This document shows, piece by piece, positions 18,891-31,129 of a stretch of DNA of 64,000 nt. Below the pieces are notes generated by a model, which was not told the DNA's origin, made no database searches, and saw only the letters and a list, made by a program, of their open reading frames with translations. The position numbers and the translations under genes are program-made. How positions within the stretch are numbered: the stretch's first letter is position 1; every line of letters begins with the position of its first letter. The stretch comes from Turritopsis dohrnii (Eukaryota; Cnidaria; Hydrozoa; Anthoathecata; Oceaniidae), in assembly GCA_027922465.2 (NCBI GenBank), contig BQMF02000258.1:124001-188000 (forward strand), written 5' to 3'.

Positions 18891-20288
18891 GTTTTCAAGA
18901 AAAAATGAATATCAAGATCTCCTTTTTCTGTTTAATGTGCATGCGTATACTTTTTCAGCTCGCATGAATTTATTGAATGAAAATATGCGCGCATTCTTTG
19001 TTTTTTCTGGCGAACGGGCTCACCCACAGATAACCATGATTCTTCCAACTGGTTTATCGGCAATTGGTTATCAGCATTAATTAATGTTTTGAAAGTTTTG
19101 TGCATTCATCACTCGATGTCTTCTAATAGACTGCAGTGTAAAAGATGCATTGGAACTCAAACACTTCTGCCTCTTAGGTTACCTTGAACGAACTACTTTC
19201 CTTTCTTGAGCTGATTTTGTTTGCCGCAGATTTAACAATTGGAGTCGTTCTTGATATTATTTTCACTTAATACAGCAGGGACCGCGGAGCAAATCTTCGT
19301 TTGGGGGCTGACTAATTAGGCCCAAGAAAAATTTGGATCTGGATTGTTCCGTTGTCATGCGCTCTCCAAAATGTTCCCTGTTTAAAATTCTTTAAATATC
19401 CGCTACCTGAGGCACGAATTATTCCTTTTGAAATCGAACGGTTCGAATACACCATTAATAAGGAATACATTGTTTTGTTTATGAAAAGGAATGAATGAAT
19501 TGTAAAGCTTTGGTCCAAAATAATAGTCACAACACCAGAGTTTTTTCCGAGCATCAAAACATATTTGGGTGTGCAAAATTGCATCTTTTATTGCCCAAAC
19601 AATAGTGTCACTGCTAAAACCCAAAGAAATCTTCATGAATTTCAAAAGAATCATCAAACCATCTAAAATACAATGTCAATTGCTCTTTGTTTGAGATGTT
19701 TCTTTGCTTTATTTCCTTCCTCTTTTACAATGACACCATTAGCAAATTTTGGAAATCCAGTCAAACGCAGTTATTACCCATTGTCATTGTCACTCATCGA
19801 GAGTTTCATATTTAGGTTCTTTATTTTTAGTGATACTTGCAATGACCGTATCAAAAACTTTGAAGTTTAATATTTTCTTTACTATTTTCATTTAAAAAAA
19901 CAAGATTCGCAAAAATGCGAAATTTTCCCAAAACTGCCGTTTTAAAAATAACTGTGTGTACATGCATAACCATAAGAAAAAATGTATCATTTCGCTATAC
20001 AACTACAATGATACAATTACCAGCAAAATAAACATTATTGACAAGTCAGCCTGATACTCAGATAAAAACGTTGTCCTTACTAATCAGGGTGGAATTGAAT
20101 TTGATAACCAGAGGAAGAACTTATTTTGAACTTATTATAAAATAAAGATGGTCAAATGATAAGGTTTCACTTACAATTCTTACTGAGGAGTTAAAAAGTG
20201 ACTGAAAAATTACTATGGGTATTGCTAAAAATTATATGACCTATATGCGACTAATATTTTGCCTTAACTGAGTAGTTTTTTACAGAAT
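18891..20288. other. Intergenic DNA right of the Polinton
   Basis: The first bases (18891-18895) are the right GTTTT target duplication. At 19275-19345 lies CAGGGACCGCGGAGC followed by TTAGGCCCAAGAAAAATTT, the inverted relative of 640-715. No gene is recognised; the open frames around 19312-19657 overlap each other and lack content. Confidence 0.5.
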
Positions 20289-20295
20289 ATTAACT

Positions 20296-21848
20296 ATGGT
20301 TGCTCATTTGTATTCAAAATTCAAGATAGATATTTACATTCACATTCAAGAAACTTTTATTCACATTCAACGAAATTATATTCATATTCAACAAAATTAT
20401 ATTGACATTCCAGAAACATGTGTCCAGAATTCATGTTCAATTCATGTTCAAGAAAATTTTTATTCATATTCAAGAAAAAAAATTATATGCAAGGTGTAAA
20501 ATTACTATTCAAGGAATTTCGGTAACTCAGATCTGGTCAGTAAATTATCGGTCACTAATGGAAACTGATTAGCGATACATGAACCAGTTTTTTTTTGTTT
20601 TTTTTTAAAATACCAGATCTGAGGGGAATAAATGAGTGAATTATGGAAAATTTTGAGATGGGGCACATGACGACAGTAAAAGCAAAACGAAATAAGTATC
20701 AAAATCCCAGAAAAGGTTCGTCAACAACATAAGGTTACATTCATTTTATTGACAACAGTTGTTACAGTGTAAAAGGGAATGTAATAAAATAAGATCAAAT
20801 CCGACCAGGTAGGAGAGGTGGGTTTGGGGACTAGCCAATCGAAAACTACAGTTGGTAAACTTTTTTTTTTACTTTTATTAGTAATGACAAAACTTAGAAT
20901 CCCTCGTTTCTAGAAATACCCAACAAAATGTCCAGAAAAAATTGGGACTGATTTTGATTCTTGTATTTTTGAGGACTAATGGAAATCTGTAACTAAAATT
21001 CGTGAAGTTTACTTTTAAATAACTGAACCAGTGCTTCTCTGATAGCATCTTCATTCATTGAAGAGTCCAAATGTACAATCCCTTTGATGATGACCATATC
21101 CTCTTCGAATTGATATTCTTCCAATTCATCATGCAGACATGGATGGAGCAGCCAAACATTTACTGCTTTTCCAGTTGGTGCGTCCTCCTTTCCTGACATC
21201 CTTGGACTTGTCCTCGTCCAGCTGTTGTGACAGGACTGCTTGTTACAATAGCAGAATTTTTAATAGATGCAGCAGCCTTGTGCTCTTCTAAACATGTTAG
21301 TTGCTGTGGCAACTGGACTGGATTGAGTTTCATGAGTTTCATGAGGTTTATTTATCTCTTCTTCAACAATGCTTCGGATATGTTAACCATCTTTTTTATT
21401 TCAATTTTAACAAAACCAAAATAAAGGAGGGTAAATGTTATACATCCAGAATTATCACACCAACTCTCCACCTAAATATTTACGAAAAAGGTATTTTCCA
21501 CATGTTATTCCTGCCATTTTCATACGCCATGCGCTTATCTCAGTTTTTCTGCTAATTTTGCGGACCAGATTTAGGCTACGGAATATCCTTGAATATAATT
21601 TTGTCTTGCATAAAAAAAACACCGTTGAATATGCATCAAGTAACTTCTTAAGTGTTAATGAATCTTTTGTTTGAATGTGAAAGAAAATTTTCTTAAGAAT
21701 GTAAAGTTTCTTTAACATGAATAAAAAATTCCTTGAACGTAAATAAAAGTTTCGTGAATGTCCATATAATTTTGTTGAATGTGAATAAAAATTTCTTGAA
21801 TGTGAATGCAATTCCGTATCTTGAATTTTGCTACAAATGAACAACCAT
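20296..21848. mobile_element. Foldback-type element with minisatellite inverted arms
   Basis: The left arm 20296-20497 starts ATGGTTGCTCATTTGTA. The right arm 21667-21848 ends in its inverse, ACAAATGAACAACCAT. Both arms consist of diverged units of about 21 bp of the type TTCAAGAAACTTTTATTCAC. ATTAA lies within 1-2 bp outside both ends (20289-20293 and 21850-21854), a candidate target duplication. The interior holds a short protein-coding remnant (20993-21199, minus). No transposase is recognised. Confidence 0.6.
20993..21199 (-). CDS. Short unrecognised coding remnant inside the foldback element
   Basis: The 68 residues include NVWLLHPCLHDELEEYQFEE and VHLDSSMNEDAIREALVQLF, which look protein-like (amphipathic helix, acidic and aromatic pattern) rather than random. 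The overlapping frame 21160-21342 shows no such pattern. It may be the last exon of an element-encoded or captured gene. The function is unknown. Confidence 0.35.
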   Translation of the reverse strand: MSGKEDAPTGKAVNVWLLHPCLHDELEEYQFEEDMVIIKGIVHLDSSMNEDAIREALVQLFKSKLHEF

Positions 21849-21859
21849 CATTAAAAACT

Positions 21860-23230
21860 GCATCAAAATGTATGACAATGCCATCATAAGAAACATATAA
21901 TCTTTATTCTTACAGAAGCTTCACAAGTTTCCCATCTCTTGTACCATAAAATCATGGAAAACAATGTAATTCAACGGAACAGTTCCTTTTACAATTTAGC
22001 TCCAGTTACTTCTTACAACATTGTACAATCAAAGCTGTATACAGGTTTACAAAAGAACAAAAGAAAATTTATTAAAGCCAATTCTAATGTGTAGCATTCC
22101 AAATTAGGAAAAAGAGAGTTATTTTCAAAAAAAAAGAGGACTTAGAATGTCAATTTATAAATTTAAATTCAAGTATTCAGAATAAACATCTCTGATACAA
22201 AAAAATATTTTCCTGCAAATTATTTCTTCAGAATAAGAACTCCTAAACGTACTGTCAATGCGATGAATGACCTTCCTAAATTCCAAATTAAAAAATAAAT
22301 AAACAGATTTTGTACTGTAGTGAAAATATACATCAATCACCGAATCACCATACATATTATCTGAAGGCAGACGTTTGTTTTCGGGCTGGATTGACAACAC
22401 AGGATGTGTAGCGCTTTTAATTTACAGACCGTTCTGTTGGAATGTGTTTTGATTTATGTACGTTCGCAATAAGAAGGTAAATAAGAAGAGGTTGTTCATA
22501 ATTAGGAAAATTCACAGTATATTAAGGCCAATGAAAATTTTATATTTAGTACCGAATCTCCGATCGGCAGGATCTTGGTGATTACTATAATGCAAAATGG
22601 TGTAGTTGATGTGTTCTCCGGCTATGTATGGCACCAGAACAAAATTAATGAATAATGAAAAAATGCAGCATGACATTTTCAAGAGATAAATGACGTGAAA
22701 CTAATTCAAAATTATCCATCGGCCTAATTTTTAAAAAATAAAACATATATTACATATACAGTATCAGAACAAGATATGTGATCGTGGAATTCATCCATTA
22801 GTAAATTATGTTTCTGTTATTAGATTAACCTACTATCCAGGAAGCACATTCGATCAGATTCCTTCACGTTTATTATGAATCTCATCTCTATCCTCTGCTA
22901 AGAATTAAAACACTGTTACGTTATCCGTTTCCTGAACTTCTTGTTGTATATACGACATCATGTTTTTACTTTCAGCTTTTGTTATATATACTATTTGAAT
23001 TAACATAACTGACTGTTCTCCCATAAAGGGTTTCCATTATAATGGCTGTGTATATTTATATATATAATTTATTTGGGCTCTACATTATCAAAATCATGAT
23101 GTATATAGACAGACAGACAGACATACACCTTCCCATAATGGGGATAGGCCCTAACCTAGGCTAGGGATCACTGCACATGAGTAAATAAATTATCAGGTAT
23201 AAAAATAAAAATATAAAAATACGCTAAGAA
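21860..23230. other. Non-coding DNA with microsatellite
   Basis: AT-rich, with no gene. Around 23105-23130 lies a (CAGA)n tract, TATATAGACAGACAGACAGA, followed by a phrase ending TAGGCCCTAACCTAGGC. It directly abuts the LINE remnant and could be its 3' tail region. Confidence 0.45.
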
Positions 23231-23249
23231 ATACTAAGGTAAACAAATA

Positions 23250-24170
23250 TTGTTAATCATTCCACACCATGTCGACCTATCAGAGGCAATCTCATACCAA
23301 TCTAATCCATCAATACCAGCTTTCTTAAGCAACTTTTTAACAGATCTTCCATACGTAAATTTTGAGCATCCTTTGGGCCTTTTCGATCTGACCCAACAAG
23401 TTAACATTTTTCTTGGTAACCTATCCCAAGACATTCGCACCACATGGCCAACCCATTGCAATTGTTTTTTGGTTACATATGTATTGATTGATTTCAAAGA
23501 TAGTTTTTCGTACAAATCTGATATTGATGATCGGCTCTGCCAGGCAAGAAAACGGTTTGTGTGACACAAAACTCTTAAACATTGGTTGTGGAAATTCGAC
23601 AGCAATCTCAGCAAACTTTCCGTAAGACACCAACATTCTGCACCATACAACAGTATTGGTAAGATAAAGGAACAATAAACTTTACCTTTCATGCTGTAAT
23701 CAATACTACAAGAGCTAAATATCGATTTTCTGAGGCAGCCAAAAGCATTCCCCGCCTTACGAATTCGCATTTGAACATCCAAGTAATCAGTGCCGGTTGT
23801 CGTTATGATACTACCCAAATATGTGAATCGGTTGACAATTGAGATGTACGGTTATTTGAGAGCACAATATCTGAAAGATCAGCTTTATCGCAATCTTCAC
23901 GAGATTGGGATAAGGAAAGAGCTTTCGCACAGAAGAGCAGTTCAGTTTTTGAGCTCTGTCTAGGTTCTAATACTCCTGTATGGACTTCTTTTCCGAAGCG
24001 GTGGAAATGGTTAACCAACGATTGCGTTTCAGCAAAGGCATCCTGACGATTATCGAAGATTACAGCTGTATCGTCGGCGTATTCAGAGTCACGTAATGGA
24101 ACTCCTTCTCCACGGGCAAAACAATTATCAAAGTTGAACCAAGTCCAACTACAGTGTGTATCAAAATGTC
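23250..24170 (-). pseudogene. Decayed LINE reverse transcriptase, C-terminal part
   Basis: On the minus strand EYADDTAVIF near 24065-24095 gives the RT YADD core. It continues through frames 23803-24018 and then 23234-23818, which holds YLDVQMRIRKAGNAFGCLRK, LYGAECWCLT and LQWVGHVVRM, all typical of the RT connection region in RTE/CR1-like LINEs (thumb and C-terminal HVVRM motif). Frame changes near 23815 and 24020 and loss of everything 5' of the YADD region show a 5'-truncated, mutated copy. No endonuclease domain remains. Confidence 0.75.
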
Positions 24171-24605
24171 TTATCCACCAACTTTCAAGGCGTAGTTTTC
24201 ATTACATGTCTGGTAAAATATTGTGAATTTTATATCACAAGAAAGAGCTTTTCATGCCCTATCTATTAATATAAAATGTTTGCCGAAATATTTGTTCTTC
24301 GAAAACATATTGAAAAAAAACTCAAGGATTTGGTTCATTAAGTTCTTGAAAGCCAATTAACTCAATTTACAATGAAGGCCATTTATAAAAGCAATAAAAA
24401 AATTAACAGAAAAAAAATTGCAATTTTTTAGATTAGTTGTTATGGAAAATTAATACGCAAAGCTATACTTAAAACATTCTAAAGGTTTCATCAGCAGAAC
24501 AAAAGATAATTACATCATTAAAAAGTCAATAGGATGTCGGTTGATAAGTCTATAATTAACCGAAGAAAGTTGATTATATAGAAAAACAATCCAAGCGTTC
24601 TTCGA

Positions 24606-25020
24606 CCTCTATTAAACACCGCACTTATAACCGAACATTTGTAATAAACGCCGCCTTCTTATAGACGCCGCATCTCTCGTTACTAAGAAAACAAGTTAAA
24701 CAAGAATTAGTTTAAATAGTTTAATAGTTCTATTTGTTTTCTTCCACGTTTATGAATATTTGATGTGTAATTAATTGGTATAAATGTTTTCATCTCATAG
24801 AAGGGAACGGCGACAGTGATAGTGCTTGTCTTTGACATTTTTGTGAGAATAACTTTTTTGTAAAACATTTTCACACAATCTTTTGTAGTCTTTATTTGGG
24901 ATAAGAAATCATTGCTTTTATCTCATTTTTCATTTTGTAATAAACTCTGCCCTCTAATGAACGCCGCCTCTATTAAAAGACGCTGTAAGTCGCAATAAAG
25001 GCTGCGGCGTTAATTAGAGG
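24606..25020. mobile_element. Small TIR element (MITE-like), about 415 bp
   Basis: The left end CCTCTATTAAACACCGCAC is matched by the right end, whose complement reads CCTCTAATTAACGCCGCAG. ACGCCGCCTC-type words recur inside near both ends. The middle is AT-rich without coding capacity. No target duplication is evident. It may be a diverged MITE or a repeat with GCCGCC-rich arms. Confidence 0.5.
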
Positions 25021-25356
25021 AAATAGGGTACTGCTATGACAAATAGCTTGTATGTATCTATTCATTATTACCACGATAACATGAAAATATAATGGATAGA
25101 TTTTATTACAATTCTGAAAGTTACAAAGTTGATTATGTGTATATATAGACGTTTTAATGTTGAATACATGCGAATAAAAACAAAAATGGTATAAAATGAA
25201 ATCAGATATCACAATTACTGGGCTTAACAAAATAATGCGTTAACAACATCAGCACAGTGGGCAAAATTGTGGAAAAATCACTGCAAAGGAGAATAATTCT
25301 ACAGAATACACTACTTTTTGAAGATTTCGCCCACTGGCAGTATGCCTCATAAACTA

Positions 25357-26323
25357 TTACAAAATTTTCTCACAGATCAACAAAGCAACTGGCCTTGTAT
25401 CTGGACCCAAAACAACATAGCGTTTTACTTCAAAGCCTGCTTTTTCATGTAGTTGCTTGTATTCAAACAACGATCTTTCACAAGCGGTTGAAAAACATTC
25501 CATCATCGTTAAGTCCATAGATCTATTGATCCATGAGTTAGAATCTATTTCTCCTGGTTCATTGATATGAAAATTCACACTGAGTAATAATCCATCATCA
25601 GCCATCACCTTGTAAAAGTTATTTAAGAATTGAATGCACTTTTCATCTGACCAATCATGGAGGATATTCTTGGTAAAAATGACATCACATTTTGGTAAAG
25701 TTTCCACTTCAAACATATCACCGGATACCATTTCAACACCATCAATTGGAGTGACTGCAGTGATAACATTTGGTAAATCGAAATTAATGCATTTCATTGA
25801 TGGAAAGTTCTCGTGGAAAACCCTCATCATATCACCATGACTACCACCAACATCCATAATGACAGCATTTCCTCGCTCTTCTTTTTTGATTTCTTCGATC
25901 ATCTTTGGGAAGACTGGAACAATTTCTGATGTTATTGATTTCATGTATTGTATAAAATTTGATTTGATTGGCTCTTTACTAATCAGCTCCCAAAATCCAT
26001 AGCCGTGCACATATTCGAAAAATATCTTCCCATCAGATTTACCTTCAAGGAATTCCAGCAGTCTTGCTTGTATAGGAAACGAATAATGCAAATGAAGAGC
26101 ATCAGGTAATTTCAAGAATTCGTTTGTTTTAAAAACAACTGTATTTCCATTCAGTTTTTCTTCAAAAACACCGAAGCTTGCCAAGTATTGCATTATTCTT
26201 TGAAGATATTTTGAATGGATTCTTTTCTCGGTTATTTTACTGCATATTTCTTCAGTTGACATAAACTCATTGCTGTTGTTTAGAATTTCATTTATTTTTA
26301 AATTGTAAATCAAGCTTAAGCAA
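25357..26323 (-). CDS. SAM-dependent O-methyltransferase (ASMT/COMT-like), main part
   Basis: About 322 codons remain here. Visible family features, numbered from the first codon of the open frame at 26337, are DVGGSHGD at about 162-169 (SAM-binding loop), FDLPNVI at 186-192, GDMF at 206-209 and the catalytic-region KNILHDWSDEK at 223-233 with its His. A winged-helix dimerisation domain fills the N-terminal 100 residues. The family methylates hydroxyl groups of small molecules such as N-acetylserotonin or phenolics; the substrate is unknown here. The frame has no ATG at its 5' end: it runs into the TA-flanked repeat element at 26326-28385, and codons 1-21 lie beyond it. It is probably cytosolic, with no signal peptide. 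Confidence 0.9.
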
Positions 26324-27105
26324 TACCCAATGGGCACGCGACGTTATTTCAACGTTGAATTTTGGTTGAATTATGGTCAGTTGGTCGACAACCTATAATC
26401 AACCTTGGTTCAACGTTGTAAAAATTACGTTGATTCGACAAACGTTTTTTCAACGTTGGTTCAACGTTGTTTTGGCAACGTTAGATGAACGGAATAATTA
26501 CCAACACTTAATCAACGTTGAAATTGCAACGTTGATGTAACGTTTGAAAACCAACGTTGAAACAACATTGTATCTTTTAACGTTATTTCAACGGATGCAA
26601 ATACAACGTTGAACCAACGTTGCGGAAATGACGTTTCATCAACGTTGTTATGTTCACCGTTGAAACAACGTCTGAAAACTAACATTGATACAACATTTGC
26701 AAATCAACGTTGAACCAACATTGGATCGATAACGTTATTTCAACGGAAGAAATTTCAACGTTGAACCAACGTTTGAAAAGTGAGGTTGATGCAGCGTTTG
26801 TAAATCAACGTTGATACAACATTGGATCAATAACGTTATTTCATCAGATGGAAATACAACGTTGAATCAACCTTTTAAGAATTATTTCACATCAGTGCTG
26901 TCAATGTCTTAAACTCTGTTTAAGTAGAGCAGAAGTTAATGCTTGAAACGTGTTAAAAACACCACCTTGTGAGTTCACATAAACTTCACGCCATATCACA
27001 CAAAAAAAAGGTTATTCACCTTGGGAATCATTAAGAAAATTGTTGTTAAAAGGTTTTCTATATAAAGTATACGATTTCCTAACAATGATTGTGATTAATT
27101 TTTAG

Positions 27106-27221
27106 ATGCCGTTGTAAAATCAAGTGCAACAACCGAAAGTGTAGTTGAGGACGAAGTGAAGAAATTCTTGAAGTATGCGCCGGAAAGGAAAGGAGGAGTG
27201 AAGAGAAAAGAACAAAACTAA
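27106..27221 (+). CDS. Exon-like frame inside the CAACGTTG element
   Basis: A good acceptor (TGATTAATTTTTAG, ending at 27105) is followed by 38 codons to TAA at 27219-27221: AVVKSSATTESVVEDEVKKF, then LKYAPERKGGVKRKEQN. The composition (acidic helix, then basic Gly-rich tail) looks like the last exon of a protein. It may be a remnant of an element-borne or host gene. No ORF or donor upstream could be matched. Confidence 0.35.
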
Positions 27222-27970
27222 CGCTGGCCGTTATTTCAGTTACTTTATTTTTTATCTGATACCATCACTCGTGTTTTTAACATTCTTTTTTTAATGAATC
27301 AAACAATCGTGTTTTCATAATTCTTTTTAATGAATCAAAAGGTCTGAAGTTTATCTAGAAATGCCTCAACAACGATCGTCACTTATATTCGGTTCCTCGG
27401 TTTTTTTATCTTGATTTTTAAAATTATTTTCAGTTTATATACACATGTATATATATGTTAATGTTTTATGTTTTTTTGTTTTGTAAGGAACGCGTTTATA
27501 AGGAAGGTTCCTTATAGGCTGAAAATGGCTTTAAAATAATGAATTGCTCAGGAAGTTACTAGGCTGAAGAATGAAAAAACAGCAACAATTTTCTTTTTCT
27601 GAAATGTACTAAATTCTTGTGTGATGATAATAATAGAAACGTGTCACGCCAAATGAAAAAACACAGTTAAAAAGCAAGGAACTTAATAAGAACCTTTGAA
27701 GCTGAGAACTCCAGCCCTAAAGCAAGTGATCAGGTTTCTTATGAAAAAAGAAAACGTGTATGAAAGTCATTGTATATATTTATTATATATTTGTTAAGAA
27801 ACATGCTAAAACGGAATTTGCTGTTATGTCTTGTCTCTAATGTAAAATGAAGTTCTCTTTCAAGCTGATCGAAATCATGTTTTAAACCAATATTAAGTCA
27901 AGGTTACACATCAAACGTTGAATCAACATCAGTATGTCAACGTTGAAACTGCCATGGTGAAACAACGTTG

Positions 27971-28330
27971 TCTCACCTTTCAAATTCAATCATAATCCAA
28001 CGTTGGTTCCGACGTTGGGAAGTGACGTTGCATCAACGTCTGCTCATCAACATTAACACAACGTTGAATATAAAACGTTGAATCAACGTTGGTATTTTAA
28101 CGTTGTAACTTAGTCTGTGAAATAACGTTGTCTCACCTTTCAAATTCAATCATAATCCAACGTTGGTTCCGACGTTGGGAAGTGACGTTGCATCAACGTC
28201 TGCTCATCAACATTAACACAACGTTGAATATAAAACGTTGAATCAACGTTGGTATTTTAACGTTGTAACTTAGTCTGTGAAATAACGTTGTCTCACCTTT
28301 CAAATTCAATCATAATTCAACGTTGTTCCG
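27971..28330 (+). repeat. 160-bp tandem duplication in the right arm of the CAACGTTG element
   Basis: TCTCACCTTTCAAATTCAAT recurs at 27971, 28131 and 28291, a strict 160-bp period. The first two units look identical and the third is partial and diverged. Such perfect copies imply a recent duplication. Confidence 0.9.
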
Positions 28331-28385
28331 ACGTTTTGGTGTGACGTTGATTCAACGTTGAACCAACGTTCGCGTGCCCACTGGG

Positions 28386-28450
28386 TAACTTCTCCTTGCA
28401 CCATCAAACAGTTCTGTTTGCAATATTTTCGGATCTTTAGTCGCAGCCAT
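28386..28450 (-). CDS. 5' fragment of the O-methyltransferase gene
   Basis: The minus strand reads MAATKDPKILQTELFDGARR, then S and Y, from ATG at 28450 down to the TA at 28387-28386 next to the repeat element. If the element and one TA are removed, this fragment joins 26323 exactly in frame, giving 343 codons plus stop (65 + 967 = 1032 bases). The length and start fit the family. I see no splice-site pair that would remove the insert in frame, so this copy is probably inactivated, though an intron-like loss cannot be excluded. Confidence 0.8.
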
Positions 28451-30760
28451 TGCTCTTAAATGTCTTCACGAATGTATAGATTATTTACAATGCCACATCT
28501 TTAAGCATTCAAATCACTTATCTCCGTTTTCGTTTAATGACTTTTCGTATTAGGCAAATATGCTAATGATATAATTATCTCACAAACTTTTCAGAATGTT
28601 TTATCCACAAACTTTCAATGCGTTTTTTTTCAAAAATTATTTATAAATTTGGAGGCAAAATGATAATTTGTCCGAAAGTTATTGAGGAAAATAGGATGGT
28701 TTCAGATCATTAATTTGTTACAGATCAATGAACACATACTGTAACGATGTTTTAATGAGGCGATTAACTTGTAATGACTGACAACAAATGAGCGGCGTGT
28801 TGTTATGAAAAGATGATAAGATTTAATGAAGGACTTGATGAATCTGATGAAAAATTTGCCTGCAAAACATTTCTTGCCACTTTGTGACAACTTTAACAGC
28901 AGCTTGAAACTTATTGCAACAGAACATGAAAAGAAGAGCGAACCTTTTTATAGTATGGCTGCATTTCTTACGCATTATATGTGACACGCTAGGTTATTTT
29001 GATAACCAACCACATAACGTTATATAGTTTCCTACAGTTATATAACGTTATTCTTTATTAAACAACGTTACTTTATCGAGTTTTATTATTGTTTCTTTTC
29101 TTCTTTTTAACGTTATAACGCAATTTACATAACATTTCATGGTTTGTTATCAAAATCCCCTGGAACGTCACATACCCAACTTAACAATTACCAGCGTTAG
29201 ATTTACGAGTTAATGCGACCATGAAATGTTTCTTACTGGCTATTGTTCTTGTCCTATTTCAGTCAATCACTTGTTTTGCCTGAAATCTTATTTTAGATCA
29301 ATCAGCTACGACCAGGCTGACGCTTCTTTTTGTAGTTCGATAAGAGAAGAAGCTAGAGCCGAGTCAGCATTAGAGAAATGAATTTTAACGTCATATCTTG
29401 TGGCCCCTAACCACAATGTACTTCGACAATGGTCATTTTTTTCCATTGGTGCTCTCTTAAACAGCTTTTGTAGGGTTAGTGTTGAATTGAGAATAGCAAA
29501 CGCTGTGCAATGCTAGTTGAGATAAGATCAAACCCTTCTTCAAAAAGTGCAACCAAGAAGCAGGTACAGAAGTCAATGTTCTTTTGTAAGTCAATGCGAT
29601 GGACAGCAATTATGCAATATCTGCCGATATACTTTCAGTTGTTAACGTAAAAGGCCTATATTATAAATACTTTTGTTATTTAACGAGCCAAATCATTTTT
29701 ACAAAACACACCAAGTATTAAAAGACGCCATCTATAAAACTCGTCAGCTATTAAAAGACAAGGCAAAAAATGTTCTCATTGATAATCTCATTTACAAAAC
29801 ATCACATTTCAAACAATTTTGTTAAGGACTACCGAATCTGACATTTCTGTAAATTTGAAAGGAATTACAGGCGGATTCAGTAACAGATAAGGCGTAACTT
29901 TGAGGAAAACTCTCTTTTTCAGCCAATGTAAGTAAGACGCATTGGAGCATATAGTTGAATCCATCGCAGAATCTACAACTATTTAAATTTTGAATCTCTT
30001 TCCTTGTATCATGGCTACATCGAATCAAATTTCAGTTATTGTCCATTGATTTGGATCTTCTTCAATAAAACAATATACAGGAAATTAATAAGGTTCAGAA
30101 TCTTAGAGTTTTATATAATTCTTATGATCTGCCTTTTGATGAGCCGGTGAGAATCAATGAACTTAAAAATGCACATAGACTAAACCCATCTTACATGAAG
30201 ATTTCTTCGTGGACCATCTGCTTCAGTATTTTCTATGTGACCTTAACTTGTCCAAAAGCTCTGTCAACTCTGACATAAATTCATTGAAATTTTATATGAT
30301 GTATTCACCCTACAAAAATCATACCCTTCATGCTTCCTAATTACCAGAGATTATAAATAGCATTTGAGTCCATACATTAGTTGTTATGTACTATTTAACT
30401 GTTGTACTTTATGTTGCATTTTCACGAACACGGAGTTTTGAAGCAGTGAAAGTACGGGTTTGTAGAATTTTACAGCAAGGCTATGTTACAGAGAGATGCC
30501 ACACTAGAAATATTGAGTACGAACAGGTATTATGAATATTTTTACCTTGCCAAAAATGTGCGTGCAATTGATATTACATATTTTGAATTGAAAGGTTAAT
30601 GAAGAGGCATTAGATGAAATTGCCTGGAAATTAAATTGGTATACATTGAATTGAATTACATTGAATTGAATAAAACGAATAAATTGAAATGATGATGAGT
30701 GTAGTATTAGATGAGATTACCTTAAAATTAGAGCAGTTTGAAGACTGAATAGATTAGATT
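28451..30760. other. Intergenic DNA
   Basis: No gene is recognised. AACGTTAT/ATAACGTT words cluster at 29010-29130 and suggest an old small TIR repeat. Near 29715-29755 the text TATTAAAAGACGCC and ATTAAAAGACAAGG resembles the 24.6-25.0 kb element. The region 28440-28700 is presumably the upstream region of the methyltransferase. Confidence 0.45.
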
Positions 30761-30764
30761 GAAA

Positions 30765-30885
30765 GCCGGGCGGAAGGAGGGTAAGAAAGCGGCAAAAGCT
30801 GGGAGGAAGGAAGGTATGAAAGCGGCAAAAAGCCGGGTTGAGGAGGGTATGAAAGCGGCAAAAAGGGGGATGGAGGAGGGTGTTA
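30765..30885 (+). repeat. Minisatellite with GGGTATGAAAGCGGC units, cluster 1
   Basis: About four units of 30-38 bp contain GGAGGGTATGAAAGCGGCAA, then AAAGCCGGGT or variants. It is purine-rich on this strand. A second cluster lies 250 bp away. Confidence 0.85.
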
Positions 30886-31129
30886 TAATTTGAAGTGTTA
30901 AACAAGGAAGGAGACGGTTGTTTATACGATTTATACAAGGTTTCTTTTATAAATATAACTGAGTAAATTCTACATCATGTATACGCTGGCTCATTCACGT
31001 TGGACGGGACGCCTCGTGGTCAGACGGTAGCCATTTATATAAGGTTGTGTATTTTACAGAACACAGAATAGCAAAAACATAGTAGACAGGGCGACGCGAA
31101 GGGCGCATGTCTCAGTTCAATATTTACAG

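Larger units (their letters stand above)
26326..28385. mobile_element. CAACGTTG-rich TIR element inserted at TA in the methyltransferase gene
   Basis: Both ends carry the inverted terminus CCCANTGGGCACGCG, flanked by TA (26324-26325 and 28386-28387). The arms 26326-26890 and 27905-28385 are packed with the self-complementary word CAACGTTG and variants such as AACGTTGAATCAACG. The centre (26890-27900) is ordinary AT-rich DNA with one exon-like frame. The TA target suggests mobilisation by a Tc1/mariner-like or similar TA-targeting transposase, but no transposase is present. The host reading frame is restored exactly if the element is taken out, which supports these boundaries. Confidence 0.8.

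Noticed and set aside
640..19345. Inverted CTCCGCGG blocks on both sides as the true ends of a larger element around the Polinton
   Set aside because: They are diverged, not flanked by matching duplications and lie far from the Polinton ends, which have their own clear TIR and target duplication.
26326..28385. CAACGTTG array as a CRISPR-like array
   Set aside because: Repeats are short palindromes at irregular spacing inside an animal-type transposon with TIRs and TA flanks; no spacer structure or cas genes.
26326..28385. The CAACGTTG element as an intron of the methyltransferase
   Set aside because: Candidate donors and acceptors near the two junctions do not give an in-frame join, whereas exact excision at TA does. 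RNA data could still change this.
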